A stretch of 64,000 nucleotides of DNA from Paracoccaceae bacterium (lineage in GTDB: Bacteria > Pseudomonadota > Alphaproteobacteria > Rhodobacterales > Rhodobacteraceae): NCBI GenBank assembly GCA_023383015.1, contig JAHDXW010000005.1, positions 46,849 through 110,848 on the forward strand. Reading direction: 5' to 3'. The number at the start of each line of letters is the position of its first letter. Positions within the stretch are counted from its first letter, which is position 1. This document shows, piece by piece, positions 48,575 through 56,851 of the stretch. The position numbers were made by a program, and so were the translations under genes. The notes under the pieces were generated by a model. That model did not search any database, was not told the origin of the DNA, and saw only the letters and a list, made by a program, of their open reading frames with translations.

Positions 48575-49855
48575 ATGACGGCGACCGCCCCTGCCGGCGG
48601 CGACCGGATCGGCCGGCGCAACCTGGCCGCCATCCCCCGCCGCTTCCGGTCGATCCTGTCGCTTGACGACTTCGAGGTGGCGGCACGGCGGCGGCTGCCG
48701 CGCCCGCTGTTCGGCTACGTCCGCGGCGGGGTGGAGGACGAGCGGTCGCTGCAGGGCGCCGCGGCGGCCTATGACGACTATGTCTTCCTGCCGCGCTACT
48801 TCGCGGGCGTGGCGGATGTCTCCACTGCCGCAACGCTGCTGGGCGAGGTATGGTCGGCGCCGTTCGGCATCGCCCCGATGGGTATCTGCGCAATCAACGG
48901 CTACCGCGCCGACGTGGCGCTGGCCCGGGCGGCCGGCCGCAACGGCATCCCGATGATCATCTCGGGCGCCTCGCTGATCGCGCTCGAGGCGATCATGGAC
49001 GAGTATCCGCGCGCCTGGTTCCAGGCCTACCTGCCACCGACGACCGAGAAGATGCGCGCGCTGCTCGACCGCGCCCGGGGTGCCGGCGTCGCGACGGTGG
49101 TGATCACGGTGGATTCGCCGGTCGGTTCCAACCGCGAGAACAACCTGCGGGCCGGCTTTTCCTCGCCGCTGCGGCCCAGCCTGCGGCTTGCGCTCGACGG
49201 TCTGGTGCGGCCGCGCTGGCTGGTCGGCACCTTCCTGCGCACGCTGATGACCCACGGGATGCCGCATTTCGAGAACCTCTATGCCCACCGTGGCGCGCCG
49301 ATCGTCTCGCGCACGGTGCAGCGGGAGTTCGGCGGCCGGGCGCATTTCGCCTGGGAGCATTTCCGCGACATCCGCAGGATGTGGACGGGCCGGCTGGTGG
49401 TGAAGGGCATTCTGCACCCCGGCGACGCGCGTCAGGCGGTCGCGGAGGGGACAGATGCGCTGATCGTCTCCAACCACGGCGGGCGGCAGCTTGACTGCAC
49501 CATTGCGCCGCTGCACGCGCTGCCCGCGGTGCGCGAGGCCGCGCCCGCCGTTCCGGTGATGCTGGACGGCGGCATCCGGCGCGGCACGCAGGCGGTCAAG
49601 GCACTCGCGCTCGGGGCCGACTTCGTCTTCTGCGGGCGGCCGTTCAACTATGCGGCGGCAATCGGCGGCGAGGCGGGTGTGGAGCACGCCATCGCCATCC
49701 TGAAGGGCGAGATCCAGCGGACGATGGCGCAGGTCGGTGTCCGGCGCGTCGAGGACGTCGACCCGGCCCGGGTGGTCGCCCGCGGCATCCAGCCTCGAAA
49801 TCCCAGCGCGGAGGAGCTTGAACGTGGACATGCCCGCGGGCCCGACAATCAGTGA
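48575..49855 (+). CDS. FMN-dependent alpha-hydroxy-acid oxidase/dehydrogenase
   Basis: 426 aa, TIM barrel of the lactate dehydrogenase/glycolate oxidase family. Substrate and FMN features: RLPRPLFGYVRGGVEDERSL, APFGIAPMG, TVDSPVGSNRENN, the Lys in RLVVKGI, the catalytic His-Gly-Gly-Arg in VSNHGGRQLD and LDGGIRRGTQAVKALALGAD. It oxidises an L-2-hydroxyacid to the 2-oxoacid. The ATG at 48575 has only GAGGGGG close by. Its end overlaps the next gene by about 30 bp, so they are one operon. Confidence 0.87.
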   Translation: MTATAPAGGDRIGRRNLAAIPRRFRSILSLDDFEVAARRRLPRPLFGYVRGGVEDERSLQGAAAAYDDYVFLPRYFAGVADVSTAATLLGEVWSAPFGIAPMGICAINGYRADVALARAAGRNGIPMIISGASLIALEAIMDEYPRAWFQAYLPPTTEKMRALLDRARGAGVATVVITVDSPVGSNRENNLRAGFSSPLRPSLRLALDGLVRPRWLVGTFLRTLMTHGMPHFENLYAHRGAPIVSRTVQREFGGRAHFAWEHFRDIRRMWTGRLVVKGILHPGDARQAVAEGTDALIVSNHGGRQLDCTIAPLHALPAVREAAPAVPVMLDGGIRRGTQAVKALALGADFVFCGRPFNYAAAIGGEAGVEHAIAILKGEIQRTMAQVGVRRVEDVDPARVVARGIQPRNPSAEELERGHARGPDNQ

Positions 49856-51236
49856 GACCCTCGCCGGCGAGGTCGCCGCGATCGGCGCCGGCGGAGCCGG
49901 CGCGCGGGCCGATCATGCCTTCGCGCGCGCCTGCATCGACTTCGTCACCTGCTCGCTGATCGGCGCCGGGCTGCCGGTCACGCAGGCGACACTGCGCCAT
50001 TTCGCCGCGACCGACCCGGGCCGTCAGGCGACGCTGATCGGCCGCGCCGAGCGGCTGTCGCCGGCCTCGGCAGCCTTCGTCAACGCGACCGCGGCCCACG
50101 GGCTAGACCTTGACGACGGCCACACCCGCGCCGGGGGGCATCCGGGCGCCGCCGTCTTTCCGGCGACCTTCGCGATGGCCGAGCATCTGGGGGCCGATGC
50201 CGCCGACGTCATCGCCGCGGTGGTCGCGGGCTACCAGACGATGGTCCGCGTCGCCACCATGATGCACCCCCACTCGGCCCGGACGGGCTGGCACAACACC
50301 GCCGTCGCCGGGACCTTCGGGGCGACCGCGGCGGTGGCGACGCTCCAGCGGCTCGACGCCGCGCGCATCGCCCACGCCTTCGGCCTTGCCGGCAGCTTCG
50401 CGGGCGGGCTGCTGGAATTCCTGGCCGAAGGGCCCGACAGCAAGCGCATCCACCCCGGCATGGCCGCCCGCGACGGCATCACCTGTGCGGGCCTGGCCGC
50501 CGAGGGGCTGACCGGCCCGTCGCGGGTCTTCGAGGGGAGGCACGGGGTGTTCAACGCCTTCATCGGCGGCGCCTCCGACCGCTCGGGGCTGGAGACGCCG
50601 GGGCTCGAGATCGGGAACGTCTACTTCAAGCTCTATCCCTGCTGCCGGCACTACCATGCCGCCATCGACGGCCTGATCGACCTGCGCGCCGAGCACGGCC
50701 TCGAGCCCGCTGCCATCCGTCGAGTGCATCTCGGTCTCTACGGGGTTGCGGTGCGCGGGCACGACCACCGCGAGGCCGACACGATGCTCGGCGCGCAGAT
50801 GAGCGCGCCGATCGCTGCCGGGCTTGCGCTGCTGGACGGGGCTGTCGCGGTGGGCGGCTTCTCGCCCGAAAGTCTGGGGCGGGACGCGCTGCGCGAGCTG
50901 GTTGCGCGGGTCGATGTCGCCGTCGACGAGTCTTGCGAGCGCGCCTATCCGCGGCAGCGCTCGGGGGCGGTGCAGATTGAGCTTGCCGACGGCAGGCGGC
51001 TGGAGCGCCGCGTGCTGGACCCAAGGGGCGAGGGGGCACACCCGCTCTCCGACGCCGACCTCGAAGGCAAGTTCCGCGCCAACTGCGTGCCCGTCCTGGG
51101 GGCCGACGCCAGTGCTGAAGTGCTGGGCCTGATCTGGAACTTCCGTCGGGAGCGCGATGCCTTTGGCCGCCTCCTGCGGCACCTGGCGGCGGCGGAACGG
51201 CACGGCGCCGGCCGCAAGATGGAGGGAAGAGCTTGA
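49824..51236 (+). CDS. MmgE/PrpD family protein, copy 1
   Basis: 470-aa dehydratase/decarboxylase fold including 2-methylcitrate dehydratase and cis-aconitate decarboxylase. Family landmarks: AAHGLDLDDGHTRAGGHPGAAVFP, the HPHSARTGWHNTAVAG block, SKRIHPGMAARDG with the Lys-His pair, and FKLYPCCRHYHAAIDGL. GTG 49824 has GGAGGAG 7 nt upstream, whereas ATG 49830 would be 13 nt away. Overlaps the hydroxyacid oxidase gene and ends in TTGA shared with the next start. With tcuA nearby, cis-aconitate is a candidate substrate, but the family is broad. Confidence 0.85.
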   Translation: MDMPAGPTISETLAGEVAAIGAGGAGARADHAFARACIDFVTCSLIGAGLPVTQATLRHFAATDPGRQATLIGRAERLSPASAAFVNATAAHGLDLDDGHTRAGGHPGAAVFPATFAMAEHLGADAADVIAAVVAGYQTMVRVATMMHPHSARTGWHNTAVAGTFGATAAVATLQRLDAARIAHAFGLAGSFAGGLLEFLAEGPDSKRIHPGMAARDGITCAGLAAEGLTGPSRVFEGRHGVFNAFIGGASDRSGLETPGLEIGNVYFKLYPCCRHYHAAIDGLIDLRAEHGLEPAAIRRVHLGLYGVAVRGHDHREADTMLGAQMSAPIAAGLALLDGAVAVGGFSPESLGRDALRELVARVDVAVDESCERAYPRQRSGAVQIELADGRRLERRVLDPRGEGAHPLSDADLEGKFRANCVPVLGADASAEVLGLIWNFRRERDAFGRLLRHLAAAERHGAGRKMEGRA

Positions 51237-52036
51237 GGATCGGAATCATCGGCTACGGCGAGGTCGGGCAGATCTTTGCTGCCGGGCTCCTGGCCGGCGG
51301 GGCGTCGCATGTGGCGGCATGGGACATCCTGTTCGGCACGCCTGCGGCCGAGGCACGAATCGCGCGCGCGGGCGAGCTCGGGGTGCGGACCGCCACCTCG
51401 GGTGCCGATGCCGCCGCTGCGGCCGACATCGTGATCTCGGCCGTGACCGCCGACCAGGCGCGGGTGGTGGCCAGCGGCGCGGCCGCCTTTCTCAGGCCCG
51501 GCCAGATCTACCTCGACATCAACTCCGCCTCGCCCAACACCAAGATCGACTCCGCCCGGGTGATCGATGCCATCGGGGCGCATTTCGTCGAGGGCGCGGT
51601 GATGGCGACCGTCCCGGGCCCGGGGCTGAGGGTGCCCATCCTCGGCGGGGGCCGGATGGCGGTGCGTGCCGCCGAGCTTCTCAATCCGCTCGGCATGAAC
51701 ATCACGCCGGTTTCCGAGGAGACCGGGCGCGCCTCGGCCATGAAGCTCTGCCGGAGCATCGTCATCAAGGGCATGGAGGCCCTGATGATCCAGTGCAAGG
51801 AGGCCTCGGTGCGCTGGGGCGTCGAGGAGGAGGTGTTCGCGAGCCTCGCCGCAAGTTATCCCGGCATGAACTGGAGGGATCTTGCCGTGAAGATGCGCGG
51901 GCGCGTCCGCCAGCACGGGGTCCGCCGCAGCGCCGAGATGCGCGAGGCCGCCGAGATGGTGGCGGCGATGGGATTGGACGACAGCCTCTGCAATGGCATC
52001 GCCGACGTCCAGGCGGCCTTCGCCGGGAGGAAATAG
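51233..52036 (+). CDS. NAD(P)-dependent oxidoreductase with DUF1932 C-terminal domain
   Basis: 267 aa. The Rossmann domain (IGIIGYGEVGQIFAAGLLAGG, about 1-165) resembles the 3-hydroxyisobutyrate dehydrogenase family, with FVEGAVMATVPGPG as substrate loop and a KLCRSIVIKGMEALMIQCKEA catalytic Lys helix. The C-terminal helical part (about 190-260) fits DUF1932. The start is TTG at 51233, overlapping the previous stop codon as TTGA, with GGAGGGAAGAGC upstream: a rare but well-supported initiation site. Substrate unknown. Confidence 0.85.
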   Translation: MRIGIIGYGEVGQIFAAGLLAGGASHVAAWDILFGTPAAEARIARAGELGVRTATSGADAAAAADIVISAVTADQARVVASGAAAFLRPGQIYLDINSASPNTKIDSARVIDAIGAHFVEGAVMATVPGPGLRVPILGGGRMAVRAAELLNPLGMNITPVSEETGRASAMKLCRSIVIKGMEALMIQCKEASVRWGVEEEVFASLAASYPGMNWRDLAVKMRGRVRQHGVRRSAEMREAAEMVAAMGLDDSLCNGIADVQAAFAGRK

Positions 52037-52154
52037 GCCGGCGGGCGGCGCGGGCCGGAGCGGCGCGAAGGCCGCGGGGCATGCCGGACCGAAAGAGCGC
52101 CCCGCGCCGGCACATCGACGGGCTGATCGGCGCGACCGGCGCGGCCCCGCGGCC

Positions 52155-52988
52155 TCAGCCCGGACCCCGGCGCGCGGGCGCCATCCCGCCCGAGGGCAGC
52201 ACGGCCGCGGCGAAGGCCGCGAAGAAGGCCGACAGCCGGGCGACGATGGCTTCGGCCATCGCCTCCCCGGTCTGGACCGTCGCGGCGGCGGGATCGCCGG
52301 TGTATCCGGCATCGTCGCCGAGATAGACCGAGGGCCACCAGGCTCCGGCTGCGGCGATGGGGTTCGGCTGGGTGGTGCCGCGCGCGGTGGCCTTGGTCCG
52401 CGCCGGCAGGCCCCGGGCGCGGCCCTCGTAGAAGGCAAGCCGGGCCGGGTCGTCCCTTTCCATCGCCATCACCAGCGCGGTCTCGAACTCGCCGGCATGG
52501 GTCACCCCGCGCGCGCTGCCCTTCAGGAGCGCGTTGATCTCGGCAGCGGGCGGGGCGAAGTAGTCGACATAGCCCACCTCGCGCCCCGAGCAGACGAATT
52601 CGGCGGCGATGGCGGCGAGCGGCCCCCGGTTGCCGCCGTGGCCGTTGACCAGAAGCTGCCGGCGGAACCCGGCCCCCTCGATGCAGCGGGTCACGTCCTC
52701 GAGCAGCGCCGCCATCGTCGCAAGCCGCAGCGAGATCGTGCCGGGCCAGCTCAGGTGGTGCGGCGAATGCCCGTAGGTGATGGCCGGCGCCACCAGCACC
52801 GGATGGGAAGAGGCCCGGGCGGCGGCGAGGCTCATCGTCCCGGCGCCGAGGCTGTCGGTGCCCGTGGGCAGGTGTCCGGCGTGCTGCTCGGTCGAGCCGA
52901 CGGGGATGACGACCAGCGCCCCCGCGGCGGCGGCGGCGGCGATCTCGTCGCGGGTGAGGTCGGCCCAGAGATGCGAGCGCAGGATCAT
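52155..52988 (-). CDS. Creatininase family amidohydrolase
   Basis: 277-aa metal-dependent hydrolase. Metal and catalytic residues can be placed in VVIPVGSTEQHAGHLPTGTD (Glu, His, Asp) and in LLVNGHGGNRGPLAAIAAEF and AGEFETALVMA (Glu). The family opens cyclic amides (creatinine) and related bonds, and includes MftE. ATG 52988 lies 14 bp after the SDR stop codon; it ends the long minus-strand catabolic series. GGGATCA-type Shine-Dalgarno is weak. Confidence 0.86.
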   Translation of the reverse strand: MILRSHLWADLTRDEIAAAAAAGALVVIPVGSTEQHAGHLPTGTDSLGAGTMSLAAARASSHPVLVAPAITYGHSPHHLSWPGTISLRLATMAALLEDVTRCIEGAGFRRQLLVNGHGGNRGPLAAIAAEFVCSGREVGYVDYFAPPAAEINALLKGSARGVTHAGEFETALVMAMERDDPARLAFYEGRARGLPARTKATARGTTQPNPIAAAGAWWPSVYLGDDAGYTGDPAAATVQTGEAMAEAIVARLSAFFAAFAAAVLPSGGMAPARRGPG

Positions 52989-53002
52989 GGTGACCGCAGG
53001 GA

Positions 53003-53905
53003 TCAGACCGGATCCCAGGAGAAGATGTCCTGGTTGCGGTCGAGGGGGTAGAAACTGGGCCGCAGGGCCGGAATGGCGTGCTCGGCCACGGTCTGCGGCG
53101 TCCATCCCTCGCTGCGGTGGATGCCGCGCAGCGGGCGCGACTGTCCCATCAGGAATATCTCGTTCTTGCGCGTCGCGAAGACCTGCCCCGTCACCCCGGA
53201 CGCGGCGTCGCCGCAGAGGAACACCACGAGGGGGGCGTTCTTGTCGGGGGTCACCTGGCGGCGCTGCTCGATTCGGGCGAGGTTGGCGCCGGTCTCGGGA
53301 ATCGAGCTCGTCATCCGCGTCCAGGCCGAGGGGGCGACACAGTTCGAACGCACGCCATAGCGCGCCGCGTCGATGGCGATCGACTTCGAGAGCGCCGCGA
53401 GCCCGGCCTTGGCCGCAGCATAGGCCGCCTGGCCGAAGTTGCCTGCAAGCCCCGAGGCCGAGATCATGTGGACGAAAGCGCCGCCCTCCTGCGCCCGGAA
53501 ATGCGGGATCGCGGCGCGGCTGACGTAGAAGGCGCCGTTGAGGTCGACCTGGATTACCGCGTCCCAGTCCGACGGCTCCAGCCGGTGGAAGATCGTGTCG
53601 CGCAGGATGGCAGCGTTGTTCACCACCCCGTCGATCCGGCCGAAGGCGTCGAGCGCGGTTGCGACGATGGCCTGCGCCCCGTCCCATGTGGCGACGCTGT
53701 CGCGGCTTGCCGCCGCCTCGCCGCCTGCGGCCCGGATCTCGGCCACCACGCCGTCGGCCGGGTTCTCGGCCTCGGAGGCGCCGGCAAGCGTCACGCCGAT
53801 GTCGTTGACGACGACCCGCGCGCCCTCGCGCGCGAGCAACAGCGCGATCTCGCGCCCGATGCCGCGCCCGGCCCCGGTGACGACGACCACCTTTCCCTCG
53901 AGCAT
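53003..53905 (-). CDS. Short-chain dehydrogenase/reductase
   Basis: 300 aa. Classical SDR: cofactor motif TGAGRGIG, acidic-loop NDIG, NNAA, catalytic Ser in ISASG and YAAAK. Extra C-terminal residues (about 245-300) resemble SDRs of peroxisomal-type multifunctional beta-oxidation enzymes, which oxidise 3-hydroxyacyl-CoA. ATG 53905 has AGGGAG 6 nt upstream; ATG 53920 would overlap the thiolase stop as ATGA and is a real alternative. It probably supplies the 3-oxoacyl-CoA for the adjacent thiolase-like protein. Confidence 0.87.
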   Translation of the reverse strand: MLEGKVVVVTGAGRGIGREIALLLAREGARVVVNDIGVTLAGASEAENPADGVVAEIRAAGGEAAASRDSVATWDGAQAIVATALDAFGRIDGVVNNAAILRDTIFHRLEPSDWDAVIQVDLNGAFYVSRAAIPHFRAQEGGAFVHMISASGLAGNFGQAAYAAAKAGLAALSKSIAIDAARYGVRSNCVAPSAWTRMTSSIPETGANLARIEQRRQVTPDKNAPLVVFLCGDAASGVTGQVFATRKNEIFLMGQSRPLRGIHRSEGWTPQTVAEHAIPALRPSFYPLDRNQDIFSWDPV

Positions 53906-53916
53906 GCCCGTCTCCC

Positions 53917-55071
53917 TCATGCCGTGTCCGCCGACCCGAACACCGCCGTGCACTGGCTGGACAGGACTCCGCCGTTGCCATGGGCGAGCGCCAGCCGCGC
54001 CCCATGCACCTGCCGCGCGCCGCACTCGCCGCGCAACTGGCGCACCGCCTCGATCATGCCCAGAAGCCCGTACATTCCCGGATGGCAGTAGGACAGGCCG
54101 CCGCCGTTGGTGTTCACCGCCAGCCGCCCCCCGGGGGCGATCGCACCGCCGGCGACGAAGGGCCCGCCCTCGCCCTTGGCGCAGTAGCCGAGGTCCTCGA
54201 GGAACAGGATCGGGGTGATGGTGAAGGCGTCGTAGAGGATGGTCACGTCCATCTCCGCCGGCCCGGTCCCCGCCATCGCGAAGGCGTCGGCGCCCGAGCG
54301 GACGGCGGCCGTGACCGTGAGCTCCTCCATGGCCGAGATCGACTGGTGTGCCAGCGCCTGGCCGTGACCCAGCACGTAGACCGGCGGGCGGGCGAGGTCG
54401 CGTGCCCGGTCCGCGGCCACCAGCACCATCGCCCCGCCGCCGTCGGTGACCAGGCAGCAGTCGCGCACCGTCAGCGGGGTCGAGACCATGCGCGCGGCCA
54501 GCACCTCGTCCACCGTCAGAGGCGCCTTCTCCCAGGCCTTGGGGTTCAGGAGCGCCCAGGACCGCGCCGCCACCGCCACCTCGGCAAGCTGCTCGCGCGT
54601 GGTGCCGTAGAGGTGCATGTGGCGCGCCGCCGCCAGCGCATAGGCCGAGGTCGGCAGGATCGGCCGGTAGGGGGTCTCCCAGGGGTTCGGCTCGCGGGGG
54701 GCCGCGGCGGCGCGGCTGACGCTCCGCTGGGTGCTGCCGTAGGCGATGACCGCGACCGTGCAGAGCCCGGCTTCGATCGCCGCGTGGGCATGGGCAAGAT
54801 GCGACAGGAACGAGGACCCGCCGATGTTGGTGCCGTCGAAGACCCGCGGACGGATGCGCAGGTATTCGGCCAGCGCCAGCGGGGCCATGCGCAGCTGGGA
54901 GGAGGCGGCGAAAAGCCCGTCGATATCCCGCAGTGCAAGCCCGGCGTCGGCCAGCGCGCGGCTGACCGCCTGACCCATCAGGTCGACGGGGGTCGTCTCG
55001 TCGGGCACGCGGCCGAGGTCGGACTCGGCTACGCCGGCGACGGCGACGCTGCCGCGCCCGGGGGTGCTCAT
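53917..55071 (-). CDS. Thiolase-like protein (lipid-transfer/SCP-x group) without the usual nucleophilic Cys
   Basis: 384 aa. The fold follows the thiolase superfamily: VAVAGVAESDLG, DGTNIGGSSFLSHLAHAHAAIEAGLCTVAVIAYGSTQRS, and NTNGGGLSYCHPGMYG with the conserved His. At the place where thiolases have Cys in a CxSG loop, the sequence is GGSSF (about 84-88), so acyl-enzyme chemistry is unlikely. DUF35-coupled thiolase-like proteins such as the steroid side-chain aldolase Ltp2 share this feature. ATG 55071 overlaps the stop of the OB-fold gene (ATGA), in keeping with complex formation. Confidence 0.85.
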   Translation of the reverse strand: MSTPGRGSVAVAGVAESDLGRVPDETTPVDLMGQAVSRALADAGLALRDIDGLFAASSQLRMAPLALAEYLRIRPRVFDGTNIGGSSFLSHLAHAHAAIEAGLCTVAVIAYGSTQRSVSRAAAAPREPNPWETPYRPILPTSAYALAAARHMHLYGTTREQLAEVAVAARSWALLNPKAWEKAPLTVDEVLAARMVSTPLTVRDCCLVTDGGGAMVLVAADRARDLARPPVYVLGHGQALAHQSISAMEELTVTAAVRSGADAFAMAGTGPAEMDVTILYDAFTITPILFLEDLGYCAKGEGGPFVAGGAIAPGGRLAVNTNGGGLSYCHPGMYGLLGMIEAVRQLRGECGARQVHGARLALAHGNGGVLSSQCTAVFGSADTA

Positions 55072-55454
55072 GCGCCCGCCTCCGCCGGCGCGAAGACCGG
55101 CAGCGGCGGCTCGCCCGCGGCGAGCGGGCGGAAGCCCGCCCGGACGCGGGCGCCGATTGGAACCGACGCGGGGTCGTCGCAGTCGATCCGGCTCATCATC
55201 CGGAACCCCTCGTCGAGGTCGACGAGGGCGAGCGCGAAGGGCGGCTCGCCCTGGGGATGGACGACGGTCAGCGAATGGATGCGGCCGAGACCGGCCGAGA
55301 CCTCCCATTCCATACCCTCGGCGCCGGTGTCGGGGTCGACGGCGCGGGGGTGGAACACCGCACGTCCGCTGCCGCTGCGCTGGAAGGCGAGTTCCCCCCG
55401 GGCGGCATGCCAGAGAAAGCGGGAACGGGGAGAGAGGGTGGCGGGGTCGGTCAT
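55068..55454 (-). CDS. DUF35-type OB-fold protein (partner of the thiolase-like protein), Cys-less
   Basis: 128 aa. SRFLWHAARGELAFQRSGSGRAVFHPR followed by IHSLTVVHPQGEPPFALALVDLDEGFRMMSRI and PIGARVRAGF match the rubredoxin-like Zn ribbon plus OB-fold of DUF35. The ribbon normally holds four Cys; none is present here (QRSGSG instead of xCxxCG). In related systems the OB-fold protein binds the thiolase/aldolase and helps hold the CoA ester. Overlaps both neighbours by 4 bp. Confidence 0.83.
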   Translation of the reverse strand: MTDPATLSPRSRFLWHAARGELAFQRSGSGRAVFHPRAVDPDTGAEGMEWEVSAGLGRIHSLTVVHPQGEPPFALALVDLDEGFRMMSRIDCDDPASVPIGARVRAGFRPLAAGEPPLPVFAPAEAGA

Positions 55455-56851
55455 GTGGCAGGCCCGGGCACGAGGAGGGCGAGAACCTCGCCGAGATCGG
55501 CCGCCGGGTCGGCGGCCCAGACGCAGGCCAGAAGCCGCGCCGCGCGGTCCGCGCCGAGGGCGGGGCCGGCGTTGTCGGTGAACTTGGCCGAGAGGTCGTC
55601 GTCGGAAAGCGGGTTCGCCCCCTCGCCGCGGGGGTCGAGCACGCGGCGCTCGAGCCGCCGGCCGTCGCGCAGCGTCAGCGCGACGAAGCCGCTGCGCATC
55701 CCGGGATAGACGCGCTCGCATTCGGGATCGACGAAGACCCGGGTCGCGCCCGCAAGCCGCCGCGCCTCGGGCCCCGCAAGGGCCGCGGGCTCGAAATCGG
55801 CGGCGCCGAGGCGTCCGTGGAGCAGCGTCGCCGCCAGCGCGTTGGGCGCGCTCATCTGCGCCTCGAGCAGGGTGCGGGCGGAGGCGTGGTCGTGGCCGTG
55901 GACGCCGACGCGATACATCCCGATCTCGGCCGAAGCCACGTCGGTCGCGGCCAGCCCCTCCTCGCGGCGCAGCGCCAGGGCAGCGTCGATGGCGGCGTGG
56001 AAGTGACGGCAGCAGGGATAGGGCTTGAAGTAGGCGCTGCCGATCAGGAACTCGGCCCCCAGCCCGCGGGTGATCTCGGCCGGGTCCACCTGCCCGTCGC
56101 TGATCGTGCGGAAGAGGCCGTCCTTGCCCTCGAGGCATTCAGCCGAACCGGTGATGCCCGCCGCCGCAAGCCCGGCACAGACGATCCCGTCGCGCGCGGC
56201 CTTGCCAGGGTGCAGCCGCTTCACCTCGGCTCCGTCGCGCAGATACTGACGGATGCCGCCGGCAAAGCTCGATGCGATGCCGAGGGCGTCGCGGGTCGTG
56301 GCGGCGTCGAGGCCGCCCAGGCGGGCGGCGGCGGCGGTGGCACCGAACACCCCCGCGACCGGCGTGTTGTGCCAGCCGCGCAGCGCCGAGGCGGGGTGGA
56401 TCGCCGAGGAGATGCGCAGGAGTACGTCGTAGCCCAGCACGACCGCGGCGATGAACTCGGCCATCCCCGCCCCCTCGCGCTCGGCCGCCGCCAGCGCGGC
56501 GGGAAAGACCACGCCGCCGGGATGGACCGAGCCGCGGGTCTGGCCGTCGTCGAAGTCAAGGCCGTGGGCGGCAGCGCCGTTGACGAAGGCCGCGTCGGCC
56601 GCCGGCAGCCGCACCCGGGCGCCGATGACGGTGGCGGCCGTGCCCCCGCCCTGCGCCAGGGCCCAGCCGCGCAGGGCGCGGGTCACCGGCAGCTCGGCGC
56701 CCGCCAGGGTGCAGGCGAGGAAGTCGACGAAGGCGCGGCGGAAGGCATGCAGCGCCCCGGGCGGGATTGCCGCGGCCGGGGTTTCGGCCACCAGCCGGGC
56801 CAGTTGTCCGCTCAGGCTTTCGCCCGCCGCAACCGTCCTGTGCTCGTTCAT
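55451..56851 (-). CDS. MmgE/PrpD family protein, copy 2
   Basis: 466 aa. Same family as 49824-51236 and clearly similar: AAHGLDFDDGQTRGSVHPGGVVFP, HPASALRGWHNTPVAG, VKRLHPGKAARDG, FKPYPCCRHFHAAIDAAL, and RRLERRVLDPRGEGANPLSDDDLSAKF near the end. A dehydratase or decarboxylase role is likely. ATG 56851 overlaps the acyl-CoA synthetase stop (ATGA). Being inside an acyl-CoA series, its substrate may be a branched hydroxyacid or a tricarboxylate analogue. Confidence 0.86.
   Translation of the reverse strand: MNEHRTVAAGESLSGQLARLVAETPAAAIPPGALHAFRRAFVDFLACTLAGAELPVTRALRGWALAQGGGTAATVIGARVRLPAADAAFVNGAAAHGLDFDDGQTRGSVHPGGVVFPAALAAAEREGAGMAEFIAAVVLGYDVLLRISSAIHPASALRGWHNTPVAGVFGATAAAARLGGLDAATTRDALGIASSFAGGIRQYLRDGAEVKRLHPGKAARDGIVCAGLAAAGITGSAECLEGKDGLFRTISDGQVDPAEITRGLGAEFLIGSAYFKPYPCCRHFHAAIDAALALRREEGLAATDVASAEIGMYRVGVHGHDHASARTLLEAQMSAPNALAATLLHGRLGAADFEPAALAGPEARRLAGATRVFVDPECERVYPGMRSGFVALTLRDGRRLERRVLDPRGEGANPLSDDDLSAKFTDNAGPALGADRAARLLACVWAADPAADLGEVLALLVPGPAT

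Noticed and set aside
53990..54005. Fusion of the creatininase with a long upstream segment on the minus strand
   Set aside because: The upstream segment is an alternative frame of the SDR gene; creatininase family sequence starts at 52988.
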